The notes beneath the pieces were generated by a model that saw nothing but the letters and a program-made list of their open reading frames with translations, was not told where the DNA came from and did no database searches. Of a DNA stretch of 64,000 nt, positions 19,242 through 29,784 are shown piece by piece. How positions within the stretch are numbered: position 1 is the stretch's first letter; each line of letters starts with the position of its first letter. The stretch lies in contig CAJAJL010000082.1 of the NCBI GenBank assembly GCA_903940125.1, positions 1 to 64,000 of the forward strand. Direction: 5' to 3'. The position numbers and the translations under genes are program-made. The DNA is from an uncultured Chlorobiaceae bacterium (lineage in GTDB: Bacteria > Bacteroidota > Chlorobiia > Chlorobiales > Chlorobiaceae).

Positions 19242-19270
19242 ATTTCAAACTGCCAAAAACATGCAATCTT

Positions 19271-19915
19271 ATGAATATGACCATCAGCGAAGCAGAAAGA
19301 GAGGCACTCTACAAAGTGATTTACAGCCGTCGTGACGTCAGAGGGCAGTTTTTACCGCATTCTGTACCGGAAGAGGTGATAGCCCGTCTGCTTGATGCTG
19401 CCCACCATGCGCCAAGTGTCGGCTTTATGCAGCCCTGGGATTTTATTGTCGTTAAAGATCCGGAGGTGCGCCGGAGGGTCAAAGAGGGCTTTGAGACAGC
19501 ACATGCGGAGGCTGTCGGGATGTTCAGCGGTGACAGGCAGGATCTCTACCGCTCCTTCAAGCTTGAGGGAATTATGGAATCCCCGCTCGGCATCTGCGTG
19601 ACCTGTGACCGGTCGCGTACTGGAGAGGTTGTCATAGGCAGGACAGCGAACCCTGAGATGGACCTCTACAGCTCAGTCTGTGCAGTGCAGAACCTCTGGC
19701 TGGCAGCAAGGGCTGAAAACCTTGGTGTTGGGTGGGTCAGCATTATTCATCACGACCATATCCGTTCTGCGCTGGGCATTCCTTCTCACATTGTACCGGT
19801 GGCCTATCTGGCGATCGGTTATGTAAGCTTTTTTCATACAACACCCGAGCTTGAGCAGTCAGGCTGGCTGCCGCGAGTGGAGCTTGATACTCTGGTGCAT
19901 CACGAAACATGGTAA
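19271..19915 (+). CDS. bluB: 5,6-dimethylbenzimidazole synthase
   Basis: A nitroreductase-fold flavin enzyme that cleaves FMNH2 with O2 to make the lower ligand of cobalamin. The BluB features are present: [10 protein letters not shown] near the N-terminus, [12 protein letters not shown], and [12 protein letters not shown]. About 214 aa from the ATG at 19271; a TTG at 19238 overlapping the btuB stop would add 11 residues. It overlaps cbiP by 7 bp. The oxygen need of known BluB enzymes is notable for an apparent anaerobe. Confidence 0.9.
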   Translation: MNMTISEAEREALYKVIYSRRDVRGQFLPHSVPEEVIARLLDAAHHAPSVGFMQPWDFIVVKDPEVRRRVKEGFETAHAEAVGMFSGDRQDLYRSFKLEGIMESPLGICVTCDRSRTGEVVIGRTANPEMDLYSSVCAVQNLWLAARAENLGVGWVSIIHHDHIRSALGIPSHIVPVAYLAIGYVSFFHTTPELEQSGWLPRVELDTLVHHETW

Positions 19916-21423
19916 TGCATAAAAATAAATTGCGTCCTCTTGCGGTATTAGGTACCGGTTCGGATGTCGGCAAAAGCATAGTTGCTACGGCACTCTGCAG
20001 GATCTTCAGTAATGCCGGTATTGATGTTGCTCCCTACAAGGCGCAGAACATGTCGAACAATTCAGGAGTTACACCTGATGGGTATGAAATCGGCCGGGCG
20101 CAGATTGCCCAGGCCGAGGCGGCCCGGGTTCTGCCTACAGCCGATATGAATCCGGTGCTTCTCAAGCCGAATTCCGATACCGGCGCACAGGTGGTGCTGC
20201 AGGGAAAGGTATGCACAACCGAAACGGCACAGGGATATTTCAGGGATACAACCCTATGGGCAGCCGCCGCGAAAGAGAGTCTCGATCGCTTGATGCTCCG
20301 CCATGAGCTTGTGGTTATTGAAGGTGCAGGTTCCTGTGCCGAAATGAATCTCTACGAGAGGGACTTTGTGAATTTCAGAACAGCCAGAGTTGCAGGTGCC
20401 GCAGTTATCCTTGTTGCAGACATTGACAGGGGAGGGGTTTTTGCGCAGATTGCCGGAACACTTGCCATCATTCCTTCACAAGACAGGGCCTTGGTCAAAG
20501 GAGTTATTATCAACCGTTTTCGGGGAGATATCGAGCTGTTTAAAGATGGCGTTACTCTGCTTGAATCGATGACCGGGATTCCTGTTCTTGGAGTTATTCC
20601 CTATTTCCGGGGGTTCAGTATTGATGCTGAGGACGCGGTGCCTCTCTCGGCAAAGGTTGACCCTTCAGAAGAGCCTGAACCAGGAAAAATAGGAGTTGCT
20701 GTCATCTATTTTCCCCATATATCCAATTTTACCGATCTTTCTCCTCTTGAGCATGACTCCCATGTGGCTCTGCACTACCTCCATTATCCCAGATCGTTGA
20801 AAGGCTATAAAGCCCTTATTCTTCCTGGATCGAAAAATGTTCGTGGTGATCTCGAATGGCTCTTTTCACTTGGCTGGGAACTTGAAATCCGTGCATTCAG
20901 AGAAGCGGGAGGAGTTATCATTGGCCTTTGCGGAGGGTATCAGATGCTGGGAAAGAGTATCGCCGATCCGCATGGCGTTGAAGGGCCTGCAGGTATCAGT
21001 AAGGCTCTTGCTCTTCTGGATGTTGAAACCGTGCTCGAACTGGAGAAATGCCTTGCAAATGCACGGGGAGTCATTATCGGTGAAACCTGCGAGGCTTGCG
21101 GATATGAGATCCACATGGGCCGAAGCATTGTTTCCGATAATTGCATGCCATTTCTCAGGGTATCTTCCAGAAATAACACTCCAGTGGATGATCTTGACGG
21201 GGCGGTAAGTGCAGATGGAAAAGTTACCGGAACCTATTTTCATGGTATATTTGATGAACCTGCAGTAAAGAGATGGTTTCTCTCCCTTGCAGAGCCGGCA
21301 TACAAAGCTGAAAAGCAGGAAAAAGGTCCTCAGGAAAGCTATGAACTCCTTGCAGCACACTTTTCCCAATACCTTGATCTCACTAAGGTTTATGAAATTA
21401 TTGATCAGCCACTGTGCCCATGA
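19909..21423 (+). CDS. cbiP: Cobyric acid synthase
   Basis: A 504-aa glutamine-dependent amidotransferase that amidates adenosylcobyrinic a,c-diamide at four positions. N-terminal dethiobiotin-synthetase-like ATPase domain with [16 protein letters not shown]-terminal class-I-like glutaminase domain with the Cys in [10 protein letters not shown] and a downstream His-containing TYFHGIFDE. Length is normal. It overlaps bluB by 7 bp and the next gene by 4 bp (ATGA), so the operon is tightly coupled. Confidence 0.94.
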   Translation: MVMHKNKLRPLAVLGTGSDVGKSIVATALCRIFSNAGIDVAPYKAQNMSNNSGVTPDGYEIGRAQIAQAEAARVLPTADMNPVLLKPNSDTGAQVVLQGKVCTTETAQGYFRDTTLWAAAAKESLDRLMLRHELVVIEGAGSCAEMNLYERDFVNFRTARVAGAAVILVADIDRGGVFAQIAGTLAIIPSQDRALVKGVIINRFRGDIELFKDGVTLLESMTGIPVLGVIPYFRGFSIDAEDAVPLSAKVDPSEEPEPGKIGVAVIYFPHISNFTDLSPLEHDSHVALHYLHYPRSLKGYKALILPGSKNVRGDLEWLFSLGWELEIRAFREAGGVIIGLCGGYQMLGKSIADPHGVEGPAGISKALALLDVETVLELEKCLANARGVIIGETCEACGYEIHMGRSIVSDNCMPFLRVSSRNNTPVDDLDGAVSADGKVTGTYFHGIFDEPAVKRWFLSLAEPAYKAEKQEKGPQESYELLAAHFSQYLDLTKVYEIIDQPLCP

Positions 21424-22502
21424 CAAGCCTTTATTATCATAAACACGGTGGGAGCGCCAGAAAGATCTTTACTGAAGACGGCGGAGAGCTGCTTGATTTC
21501 AGTGTCAATGTCAGCCCCATGTCGCCTCCAATTGGGATACTTTCGATTGAGGATTTTGCTCTCCAAAGCTATCCATCAATCGATGGTCGTGGCATAAAGG
21601 AGTTTTATCAGCAAAAGTTCAGTCTCGCCAGCTCCACGATTCTTTCGCTCAATGGGGCGATTGAAGGTATTTATCTTATTCCGAGAGCACTTGCTCTTCA
21701 GAGAGTCATGCTCCTTTCACCCTCCTTTTATGAATACGAAAGGGCAGCAAAGATAGCAGGCGCGGAGATTGTTTCTGTTCCTCTTGACGCTGAAAAAGGC
21801 TTCAGGTTGCCGGGAATTGAAGTGCTTGCCCATGCCCTGCGCAATGCTGATGCTTTATTTGCGGCAAATCCCAATAACCCTACGGGAACAGCAGTGCCGC
21901 CAGAGATTATTATGGCTTTGGCAAGCCGGTTCCCTGATAAATGGTTTATTATTGACGAGGCATTTATACAGTTTACACCCGCGTTTCCCGATAACTCCCT
22001 GATGGGTAAGGTTATGGCGCTGAAAAATGTCATTGTGGTACACTCGCTTACCAAATTTTATGCCCTTCCCGGTTTGCGTCTTGGAGCGGTAATAGCACAC
22101 CCTGAGGTCATCAGTCGTCTTCTGGACTATAAGGAGCCCTGGACAGTTAATGCCGTTGCCGAATCTGTTGCTGTCAGACTGCTTGAGTGCGGTGCTTATG
22201 AAGAGTCGCTTCGCACCATGATTTTTTCTGAAAGAGAGCGAATGGAAGCATCACTGTCTATGCTTGACGGGATGAATCTTGCCGGTGGGGCAGCAAATTT
22301 TTTTCTTGCTCAATGGAATAGAGGTTGCTCTCTTGATGATTTGCTTGTATATCTTAAAAGTCAGGGAATTCATATCAGAGATTGCAGGAATTTTTCCGGC
22401 CTTGAAGTTAACTATTTCCGGTTTGCCATCAGGACGCCCATCGAGAACAGCCGTTTGCTTGACTCGCTGCACTCCGCCAACCGATCACTAAAATTGAGCT
22501 GA
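21420..22502 (+). CDS. cobD: L-threonine-O-3-phosphate decarboxylase (CobD-type, PLP)
   Basis: Makes (R)-1-aminopropan-2-ol phosphate, the linker of the nucleotide loop. A fold-type I aminotransferase-like protein of 360 aa: HGG near the N-terminus, NPNNPTG, IIDEAF (D179) and the PLP lysine in [14 protein letters not shown] (K212). The ATG at 21420 gives an ATGA overlap with cbiP; an ATG two codons earlier is possible. Histidinol-phosphate aminotransferase is the close alternative, ruled less likely by the operon context and the N-terminal HGG motif. Confidence 0.9.
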   Translation: MTSLYYHKHGGSARKIFTEDGGELLDFSVNVSPMSPPIGILSIEDFALQSYPSIDGRGIKEFYQQKFSLASSTILSLNGAIEGIYLIPRALALQRVMLLSPSFYEYERAAKIAGAEIVSVPLDAEKGFRLPGIEVLAHALRNADALFAANPNNPTGTAVPPEIIMALASRFPDKWFIIDEAFIQFTPAFPDNSLMGKVMALKNVIVVHSLTKFYALPGLRLGAVIAHPEVISRLLDYKEPWTVNAVAESVAVRLLECGAYEESLRTMIFSERERMEASLSMLDGMNLAGGAANFFLAQWNRGCSLDDLLVYLKSQGIHIRDCRNFSGLEVNYFRFAIRTPIENSRLLDSLHSANRSLKLS

Positions 22503-22508
22503 ATCGTT

Positions 22509-23456
22509 ATGGCCTTTATGGATGAGTTTATTCTCCCCTTAGCATTCACCCTGGATCTCAGCTTCGGCGATCCTCGGGGGATCTTCCATCCTGTCAAAGT
22601 GATCGGCTGGCTTGCCAACAGAACTGAACTATGGCTGCGAAGCACTACTCTTTCGCTTCGTTTGGCAGGTATACTCGCTGTTCTTGTTGTGGTCGGAGGT
22701 TCTGCATTTTCAGCCTGGCTTCTCATCACTCTTTTAAGCCAGCTGCATCGTGTGGCAGGGCTCGCTCTGAGTATCTACCTGCTCTACAGCTCTTTTGCAC
22801 TCAGGGATCTGGGAGATCATGCCACAGCTGTGCAGGCCGCACTCGAAGCGGGTGACACAGAGTTGGCGCGCCAGAAAGTCTCTCTCATGGTCGGTCGCGA
22901 TACGGCATCGCTTGACGAAGGCGGCATTGCGCTCGCAGCTACAGAAAGTGTAGCCGAAAACACCGTCGACGGAGTGACGGCTCCTTTGTTTTATGCACTG
23001 TTGTTCGGTCCTGTTGGTGCGATTGCCTATAAAGCCATCAATACACTCGACTCCATGTTCGGGTATAAAAATGAACGATATCTTGAATTTGGATGGGCAG
23101 CAGCAAAGCTGGATGACATTGCAAACTACCTACCTGCACGATTGACTGTGATCACAATAGCGGTTGCTGCGGCTATCGGCAAACTAAAATTTTTTGATAC
23201 GTTCAAGGCTGTTTTTCGAGGAGCGCGGCTTCACGCAAGTCCCAATTCAGGCTACCCTGAATCCGCTTTTGCCGGAGCCCTCGGTGTGATGTTGGGCGGT
23301 GAACGAAGTTATGCTGGTGTTATCCGTCAGGCACCCTTGCTCGGTGTAAAACCTGGGCTTTGTACGCCACTCATCATCCGTCAGAGCATTGCCCTGATGT
23401 GGATGACCGCTGTTCTCTTTCTTGGAGCAGGCATGGGCATCAGACATTTCTTCTAA
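22509..23456 (+). CDS. cbiB: Adenosylcobinamide-phosphate synthase
   Basis: A 315-aa integral membrane protein that joins the aminopropanol linker to adenosylcobyric acid. Typical motifs: LDLSFGDPRGIFHPVKVIGW near the N-terminus, ARQKVSLMVGRDT, ESVAENTVDGVTAPLFYAL, and SPNSGYPESAFAGALGV with about five hydrophobic segments. It starts 6 bp after cobD. In Pseudomonas-style naming this gene is cobD. Confidence 0.93.
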   Translation: MAFMDEFILPLAFTLDLSFGDPRGIFHPVKVIGWLANRTELWLRSTTLSLRLAGILAVLVVVGGSAFSAWLLITLLSQLHRVAGLALSIYLLYSSFALRDLGDHATAVQAALEAGDTELARQKVSLMVGRDTASLDEGGIALAATESVAENTVDGVTAPLFYALLFGPVGAIAYKAINTLDSMFGYKNERYLEFGWAAAKLDDIANYLPARLTVITIAVAAAIGKLKFFDTFKAVFRGARLHASPNSGYPESAFAGALGVMLGGERSYAGVIRQAPLLGVKPGLCTPLIIRQSIALMWMTAVLFLGAGMGIRHFF

Positions 23457-23471
23457 TTGGTAAACTGAACC

Positions 23472-24017
23472 ATGAAAATTATAAAGCCAATGAAAAAACG
23501 AAGGATTCTTCTTTTTACGGGAAACGGTAAAGGCAAAAGCACTGCGGCATTCGGAATGCTGGCACGTGCACTGGGACACGGCATGCGGGCAAGGGTTATT
23601 CAGTTTGTCAAATCCGATGATGCTGTCGGTGAACAGAAATTTTTCAGTCACCTGCAGGGAGTTGACTGGCAGCAGTTCGGCCAGGGATTTCTGCCAAGGG
23701 ATCCCGATAGCCCCGTTATGGAGCAGCACAGAATTGCAGCTCGAAAAGGACTGGATGCCGCCATTGAAGCTCTTCTTTCACCGGCTTACGACTTTGTGTT
23801 GCTCGATGAACTTTGTTTTGCTCTCAGCCAGAAACTCATTCCCCTTGATCCTCTTATTGAAGCGCTCTCTTCAATGGAGGACGGCAAAATTGTTGTATTG
23901 ACCGGAAGGAACGCTCCTGCAGAACTTATTGCTTTTGCCGATACAGTTACCGAGATGACAATGATCAAACATGGCTATGAACAGGGGATTCCCGCAATGA
24001 AAGGTGTTGAAAACTGA
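23472..24017 (+). CDS. cobO: Cob(I)alamin/cob(I)yrinic acid a,c-diamide adenosyltransferase
   Basis: A 181-aa CobA/CobO/BtuR-type ATP:corrinoid adenosyltransferase. The P-loop FTGNGKGKSTAAFGM lies near the N-terminus and LLDELCFAL gives the acidic motif. It adds the upper adenosyl ligand both in synthesis and in salvage of imported corrinoids. The last base is shared with the start of btuC (ATGG after the stop), so translation is coupled. ATG at 23490 (MKKRRIL) is an alternative start. Confidence 0.92.
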   Translation: MKIIKPMKKRRILLFTGNGKGKSTAAFGMLARALGHGMRARVIQFVKSDDAVGEQKFFSHLQGVDWQQFGQGFLPRDPDSPVMEQHRIAARKGLDAAIEALLSPAYDFVLLDELCFALSQKLIPLDPLIEALSSMEDGKIVVLTGRNAPAELIAFADTVTEMTMIKHGYEQGIPAMKGVEN

Positions 24018-25054
24018 TGGGTAAGAAGGATGCAGAGTTCTGTGCTGATAACAGTTTCACGGGTAACAGAGGTATAAAATCGGGGTTAAAAGTTCTCATC
24101 TTTTTTGGAGCAACTATCCTGCTGCTCGCACTTTCCATGCTTCTCGGCCCCTCAGGTATAGGTATACCCGATATGCAATCCTCTTCCGGCAGTGCAATTT
24201 TTTCGCTTCGTTTCAGTCGTCTCCTGATGGGCATGATGACCGGAGCCGCCCTGTCCGCATCCGGTGTAGTATTTCAGGCCCTCCTGCGTAATCCGCTTGC
24301 AGAGCCTTATGTTCTTGGTGTCAGCGGTGGGGCTGGTCTCGGGGCAACCCTCAGTATTCTTGCCGGGTCGGGACTTTTTGTTTCCCTTGGTCTTCCTGTC
24401 GTTGCCTTTCTTTCAGCTGTTTTGACGCTGATGGTGGTTTACGGTATTGCCAGTCAGGGCTCAAGTGGTCATCCGTCTGTCTACAGCCTTATTCTCAGTG
24501 GTGTTATCGTCAGCTCGATCTGTTCCAGCGTTATCATGTTTCTTGTTTCAACAGCAAGCGTTGAAGGAATGCACAATGTTATCTGGTGGATGCTTGGCAG
24601 TCTGCAACCGGTTTCTTCCGCTCAGCAGGTGCTTTCCGCTGCACTTATTCTTGGTGGACTTGGGAGTATCTGGCTGCTTTCACCACGACTCAACGCCCTC
24701 GCACTTGGTCGGGAAATGGCTCATTATCAGGGGCTCCATGCGGATCTTGTGCTTGTTGCCGGCCTGCTTTTTGCCACGCTGCTGGCTGCAACGGCTGTCT
24801 CTCTTTCCGGTATGATCGGGTTTGTCGGACTTATTGTACCCCATGTCATGCGTGCGGTTTTTGGCCCCGATAACCGAAAGCTTGTTCCGCTTGCAGCACT
24901 TGGAGGCGGCACATTTCTCGTGGTGTGCGATGCATTGGCTCGTACCCTTCTCGCACCGATTGAAATTCCGGTTGGAGTTGTAACAGCCCTTGCGGGTGGA
25001 CCTTTTTTTCTGATTATTTTACAGCGTAGAATGAAACAGGCATGGATTGCATAG
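24017..25054 (+). CDS. btuC: Cobamide ABC transporter permease (FecCD family)
   Basis: A 345-aa inner-membrane permease with about ten hydrophobic segments and the family hallmarks RFSRLLMGMMTGAALSASG, FQALLRNPLAEPYVLGVS and GFVGLIVPHVMR. It would carry B12 or cobinamide across the inner membrane with the ATPase encoded next. No binding protein gene (btuF) is found in the operon. The first 25 residues are polar and longer than usual. Confidence 0.9.
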   Translation: MGKKDAEFCADNSFTGNRGIKSGLKVLIFFGATILLLALSMLLGPSGIGIPDMQSSSGSAIFSLRFSRLLMGMMTGAALSASGVVFQALLRNPLAEPYVLGVSGGAGLGATLSILAGSGLFVSLGLPVVAFLSAVLTLMVVYGIASQGSSGHPSVYSLILSGVIVSSICSSVIMFLVSTASVEGMHNVIWWMLGSLQPVSSAQQVLSAALILGGLGSIWLLSPRLNALALGREMAHYQGLHADLVLVAGLLFATLLAATAVSLSGMIGFVGLIVPHVMRAVFGPDNRKLVPLAALGGGTFLVVCDALARTLLAPIEIPVGVVTALAGGPFFLIILQRRMKQAWIA

Positions 25055-25055
25055 G

Positions 25056-26321
25056 ATGGAAAACAATGCTTTGACCTTCAGTAATGTTTCCGCCGGATAC
25101 AAACATCGAAAGGTGCTTGATCAGGTATCATTTACTATAAGAGCAGGGGAGTTTGTATCCCTTATCGGCCCGAATGGCTGTGGAAAAAGCACGCTTCTTA
25201 AAACTGCCGCTGCGCTTCTGAAACCCTTGTCCGGAGTGGTTGAGCTGTTCGGTCATGATGTGCACCTCCTTAAACCTGCACACAGGGCATCACTTCTTGG
25301 CGTTGTCCCCCAGAAAATTGATTCACCCATGGCCTTCACCGTCAGCCAGATTGTCATGAATGGCAGAATCAGTTCGATGGGTCGATGGGGGAGCATGTCA
25401 TCCCGTGATCATGATCTTGTCGAGCGATCCATGATATACACAGATGTTATGGGGTTGCGGGAACGCTTTTTTACTGAACTCAGCGGGGGAGAGCAGCAGC
25501 GTGTTGCCCTTGCAATGGTACTTGCGCAGGATCCGGAAATGATTATGCTGGACGAATCAATCTCCCATCTCGATATAAACCATCGCCAGGAAGTGCTCAA
25601 GATTCTTATGAATCTCAATCGTGAAAAAAGGATGACCATTCTTCTGGTAAGTCATGACCTGACCCTTTCAGCCAGTATATCTGACCGTTTTTTGCTCATG
25701 AACTCAGGCCGGCTTATAAAAGTCGGGACACCTGCTGAGGTGTTGGAGCCCGAACTGCTCAGTTCGGTCTATGATTGCGATCTTCGTGTTCAGCAGGATC
25801 CCTATTCCGGTTATCTGCATGTATCGGGAGCGATAGACAGTCTGAACCGACAGAAAAAATTGAACAGGAATGTACATGTTATAGCCGGAGGCGGAAGCGG
25901 TATCGAGCTTTACCGCCGTCTCCTTATCGAAGGGTACGAGGTAACCACCGGTGTGCTTAACCGCCTTGATTCTGATGCCGAAGCTGCAAGGGCTCTCAAC
26001 ATCGAGGTAGTGCTTGAACAGCCATTTTCACCAGTCGGTGCCGATGCAATAGCCAAGGCGCTGCAGATGATCAATAGCTCAGACAGCGTGATTCTCAGTT
26101 CCGTACCGTTCGGATCAGGCAACCTTGTCAATCTTGATCTTGCCAGAGAAGCTCTGAAGAGAGGCAAAACCGTTCTTCTTGCCGACGGGATCGTCGATCG
26201 TGACTATACCGGCGGCAAGGCTGCTATCCAAATAGTTTCCAATTTAATGAGGGATGGTGCTCTCTGTTGGCACTCAATCTCCGAACTCATGCTGCAGCTA
26301 CAACAACACTCTCACAACTGA
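25056..26321 (+). CDS. btuD: Cobamide ABC transporter ATPase with an extra C-terminal domain
   Basis: Residues 1-255 are a complete ABC ATPase of the FepC/BtuD type: GPNGCGKST, the [12 protein letters not shown] signature, MIMLDES Walker B and the SHD switch. About 150 further residues follow, starting at [17 protein letters not shown], that look like a Rossmann-type fold with a glycine-rich first strand and a [11 protein letters not shown] motif. Ordinary BtuD proteins lack this. ATG at 25056 was preferred over an upstream TTG. The 3' end lies just before cbiR. The extra domain could bind a corrinoid or a nucleotide; this is speculation. Confidence 0.88.
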   Translation: MENNALTFSNVSAGYKHRKVLDQVSFTIRAGEFVSLIGPNGCGKSTLLKTAAALLKPLSGVVELFGHDVHLLKPAHRASLLGVVPQKIDSPMAFTVSQIVMNGRISSMGRWGSMSSRDHDLVERSMIYTDVMGLRERFFTELSGGEQQRVALAMVLAQDPEMIMLDESISHLDINHRQEVLKILMNLNREKRMTILLVSHDLTLSASISDRFLLMNSGRLIKVGTPAEVLEPELLSSVYDCDLRVQQDPYSGYLHVSGAIDSLNRQKKLNRNVHVIAGGGSGIELYRRLLIEGYEVTTGVLNRLDSDAEAARALNIEVVLEQPFSPVGADAIAKALQMINSSDSVILSSVPFGSGNLVNLDLAREALKRGKTVLLADGIVDRDYTGGKAAIQIVSNLMRDGALCWHSISELMLQLQQHSHN

Positions 26322-26326
26322 TATCG

Positions 26327-27127
26327 ATGACCTGTAAACAGCGCTTTCCCTTTCGCTTCGGTACAACCTCCTACATTATACCGGCTGATATTATTCCCAA
26401 TGTTGAATTTCTAAAAGATAAGGTGGACGATATCGAGCTGGTTCTTTTTGAGTCTGAAGAATTCAGTAATCTTCCCTCTTCCGCTGATATGCAGAAGCTT
26501 GCTGCTCTTGCGTGCGACTCTGCGCTCACCTATTCTGTCCATCTTCCGCTCGATGTTTATGCAGGTCATCTTGACAGTAGAGAGAGAACGCGATCAGTAC
26601 AGAAGTGCCTCAAGATTATCGAGCTGACCCGTTCACTGCCGAAATCTGCATTCGTCATGCACTTTGAGGCTGGTCCGGGTATTGATATCAACGGGTTTAC
26701 TGCTGACAGAAAGTGCCGGTTTATTGATGCCCTGCAAAATTCAATGTCAATGCTCTTGACCGCAACCGATGAAGCTGCATCAGCGTTTTGTGTTGAAAAT
26801 CTCAACTATCCCTTCGAGCTTGTCTGGCCGGTCATCCAGGAATCAGGCCTCTCCGTCACGCTCGATATCGGTCATCTTGAGTATTACGGCTATCCGACTG
26901 CGCAATATTTGGAGCGATACCTTTCCCGAGCAAAAGTGCTCCACATGCACGGCTCCTTGGATGGGAAAGATCATAACTCTTTGTCCTGCATGAAGCGGGA
27001 AACGCTTGATCTGGTCATGAACGCTCTTTCAGAACATAACATGCCGGAGCGGGTCATGACCATGGAAATCTTTTCACAAGACGATTTCCTCACCTCCTGC
27101 GCCACGATGCAGCCCTTCCTTATTTGA
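26327..27127 (+). CDS. cbiR: Cobamide remodelling phosphodiesterase CbiR (TIM-barrel)
   Basis: A 266-aa xylose-isomerase-like TIM barrel beginning [20 protein letters not shown]. Likely metal ligands lie in [38 protein letters not shown] and MEIF. CbiR cuts the phosphodiester of the nucleotide loop so that foreign cobamides can be rebuilt with the cell's own lower ligand. As the last gene after uptake, bluB and late assembly genes, this role fits very well. The start at 26327, 5 bp after the btuD stop, is preferred over a longer frame inside btuD. Confidence 0.82.
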   Translation: MTCKQRFPFRFGTTSYIIPADIIPNVEFLKDKVDDIELVLFESEEFSNLPSSADMQKLAALACDSALTYSVHLPLDVYAGHLDSRERTRSVQKCLKIIELTRSLPKSAFVMHFEAGPGIDINGFTADRKCRFIDALQNSMSMLLTATDEAASAFCVENLNYPFELVWPVIQESGLSVTLDIGHLEYYGYPTAQYLERYLSRAKVLHMHGSLDGKDHNSLSCMKRETLDLVMNALSEHNMPERVMTMEIFSQDDFLTSCATMQPFLI

Positions 27128-27145
27128 CGATATATCTCGCTTTTC

Positions 27146-28603
27146 TTAAACCGACAGAAAAGTAAGAATGAATTTTGTTCCGCTGTTCGTGCTGCTTTGA
27201 ACTGTTACGGTTATATGCTGCAGGTCGGCAAGTTTTTTAACAATAGAGAGTCCGACGCCAACTCCTCCGGTTGTTGAGTTTCTTGATTCATCTACTCGAT
27301 AAAACCGGTCAAAAATTTTTAGAATATCTTTTTCAGGAATGCCGATACCCTGATCTGCAATACTGCAGATAATATCGTTTCCCTGATGTTCAATAGCGAT
27401 TGTTATTGCGGAGTTGACCGAAGAATATTTTATGGCATTCGAAAGAATATTCTCAAAAATCATTTCAAGCATAGCTGGATCAGCAGCAACCTGTTCACGT
27501 TCCGGATCTTCCACCGTAATTGAAATATCTTTTTCGTTTGCAACTCTTTGCATTCTTGCTGTAACATCGTCGATAAGCACAGATAGGACTATGTTTTCAA
27601 CATTTGGACTGATTTTGTTACCCTCATAAAGTGCAAGCACCAGAAGTTTATCGATTATTCGGCTCATTCGTTTTAATTCAAGCAGGCAGAACTGTATTCT
27701 GGTCTCATAATGAGCGATCTCTCTTGGCTTGCTTATCAGAACTTCCAGTGTGCCTTTAACAACTGAAAGCGGTGTATTCAGCTCATGTGAAGCATCAGCT
27801 GTAAACTGCTGTTCGCGCTGGAAGGCATCCTGCAGACGGTCAAGTAATGCATTGATGGTTGCTGACAGGCGGTACAATTCATCCTGATGAAAGGGGAGAG
27901 GTATGCGCAGATTAAGATTTGTCTTGGAGATTTTTTCAGCTGAAGTAATAACACTATTGATAGGCTTTATGCTTTTTCCTGCAATAAAGCGGGTCAGAAC
28001 AAAAAGTGTCAGAATAATTATTGGAAACGAAAAGAGAAAGACTATCTGCAACTCATGCAAAAAAGTCAATGCATTCATAAGAGAATGAGCGACAATCAGA
28101 TACCCTTTTGTGATGCCATCCGGATTTACAAGGGGTACTTGAACATGGCGAAACATCGCACCTTCAACCTTGCTGTTGAAGTATATGGTATCTGATGTGC
28201 CGGCTTTAAAATTTAAGGTTCTACCGGAAAGGTTTTCTGACTTTTTAAGAACCCGTCCTTGATTGTCGACAATTTGAATAAATTCAAGCCCTATATCGAA
28301 TTTCTTTTGTTTTATATTTTTTTCTTTATAACCCGTGTCATCATCATCAAAGTTATTTGCATGCGCAAGATCTCTAAAATAACGGTCTTGCAGTTTCAAG
28401 TTTGCAATCGTCTCGTCAACCTCGTATTTCAGTTCATCATCGTTATGACTGGATACAGCACGATCAACCAGCAATAAGATTCCGCTGAAAATAAGAGCGA
28501 TCAACAATGATGTTGCTGCAGTATAGTACATCGCAATGCGATTACGCAAACTCATTTCAGGTAGCTTTCTCTGGAGAAATCTTTTGTTTTTTGAAGTGCC
28601 CAT
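27146..28603 (-). CDS. Sensor histidine kinase (OmpR-partner type)
   Basis: A 485-aa membrane kinase: TM helix about 24-46, a periplasmic sensor region of about 140 residues, second TM about 186-208, HAMP to about 262, HisKA with H273 (ADASHELNTPL), and HATPase_c with N box NAIKYS, DQGIGIPE, FDRFYR and GVGVGLSIVK. It follows its response regulator gene by 11 bp. The signal is unknown; the periplasmic part has no family I recognise. Confidence 0.92.
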   Translation of the reverse strand: MGTSKNKRFLQRKLPEMSLRNRIAMYYTAATSLLIALIFSGILLLVDRAVSSHNDDELKYEVDETIANLKLQDRYFRDLAHANNFDDDDTGYKEKNIKQKKFDIGLEFIQIVDNQGRVLKKSENLSGRTLNFKAGTSDTIYFNSKVEGAMFRHVQVPLVNPDGITKGYLIVAHSLMNALTFLHELQIVFLFSFPIIILTLFVLTRFIAGKSIKPINSVITSAEKISKTNLNLRIPLPFHQDELYRLSATINALLDRLQDAFQREQQFTADASHELNTPLSVVKGTLEVLISKPREIAHYETRIQFCLLELKRMSRIIDKLLVLALYEGNKISPNVENIVLSVLIDDVTARMQRVANEKDISITVEDPEREQVAADPAMLEMIFENILSNAIKYSSVNSAITIAIEHQGNDIICSIADQGIGIPEKDILKIFDRFYRVDESRNSTTGGVGVGLSIVKKLADLQHITVTVQSSTNSGTKFILTFLSV

Positions 28604-28614
28604 TGGTTTAATGC

Positions 28615-29301
28615 CTATAAAAGATCTCGTTCGCGAACGATGTATCCAACCCCATAAATGGTTTGTATAATCTTTCTTCCTCCCGCTTTTTCTAATTTTT
28701 TACGTAGAAATGTAACAAAAACATCAACTATTGAAGTATCGGATTCCGACGGGGTTTCCCAGACTTTCTGAATAATGCGATTTCTCGTACAGACACTATC
28801 CATATTGCGTACTAAATAGTCGAGCAAGGCAAATTCCTTAGGGGTAAGGGTGATCTCTTTCGAATCAAAAAATACCTGATGACTCAGGGCATTAATGGTG
28901 AGTTTTCCTGCCCTGAGAATATGATCATCATTAAGGTTATTTTTAAGCTGAGCTTTAATGCGCGCCAGCAGTTCTTCAAATTCAAAAGGTTTTTTTATGT
29001 AATCATTTGCGCCGGCTTCGAAGCCGAACACCAGGTCATCCAGAGTTTTTTTTGCCGTTAAAAATATTATTGGAACCATATTTCCCGCCTTTCTAATCTG
29101 ACGGCAGACCTCAATACCACTGATGCCAGGAATCATCCAGTCCAGAATAATCAGGTTGTAGGTATTGTTCAAGGCAAGGTTAAGTCCGCTTTTACCATCG
29201 CTTGCAATATCCACGGAATATGACGCCTCTTCGAGTCCTTCTTTGAGCAAACTCAATATTCCGGGTTCGTCATCGACAATGAGCAGTTTACTGTTTTGCA
29301 T
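28615..29301 (-). CDS. OmpR-family response regulator
   Basis: A 228-aa regulator: receiver domain with acidic pocket (D10, D11), phospho-acceptor D54 in IILDWMIPG and the KKPF lysine, then a winged-helix DNA-binding domain (LTPKEFALLDYLVRN ... TIYGVGYIVRE). First gene of a two-gene operon with the histidine kinase. Target genes cannot be told from the window. Confidence 0.93.
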   Translation of the reverse strand: MQNSKLLIVDDEPGILSLLKEGLEEASYSVDIASDGKSGLNLALNNTYNLIILDWMIPGISGIEVCRQIRKAGNMVPIIFLTAKKTLDDLVFGFEAGANDYIKKPFEFEELLARIKAQLKNNLNDDHILRAGKLTINALSHQVFFDSKEITLTPKEFALLDYLVRNMDSVCTRNRIIQKVWETPSESDTSIVDVFVTFLRKKLEKAGGRKIIQTIYGVGYIVRERDLL

Positions 29302-29784
29302 AAGTGATGGATTGTTTAATATTCTGATAGTTTTTTAATGAGTATGGGGAGAGCAGCTTTTAATATACTTAATATGACTTTTAAGTTGTTCTCTGTTTTT
29401 CGGCTATTGCAAGCATTCGAAATACTTTTTTTGTCGAAGGCATCAGCTCCACCGAGTAACATCGCTCTCACAGGTTGATTGAACACCCGAATACCACCAT
29501 CACAACGAACAGCATTATACTCAGCCAGAAGCACTTCCGATACTTCCTTGAAAATGGTTTCAAGACATGAACGGAGTTGTGTTTTTGCTTGAATAAAGGT
29601 GTAGGCAATGCAAACCAATGCAGAACAATGTCGGATAAATTGATAAAACAATCCGGATTGTTATCGGTGTGGCTGTTATTCTTTTTGGCGTCATCAACCA
29701 ATTATGGCGGGGGGGAAGTTGGACGTGTCCACTCTACAACGTTCATATTATTAAGGTCAACGTCCAGCCGGTGAAGCATCCTTG
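29302..29784 (-). other. Gap with a possible transposase C-terminal remnant
   Basis: A 111-codon frame (29316-29651) contains FYQFIRHCSALVCIAYTFIQ and LRSCLETIFKEVSEVLL, which recalls the C-terminal helices of IS4/IS701-type transposases, but no DDE residues or inverted repeats are seen. The rest holds nothing recognisable. This is a weak call. Confidence 0.3.
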
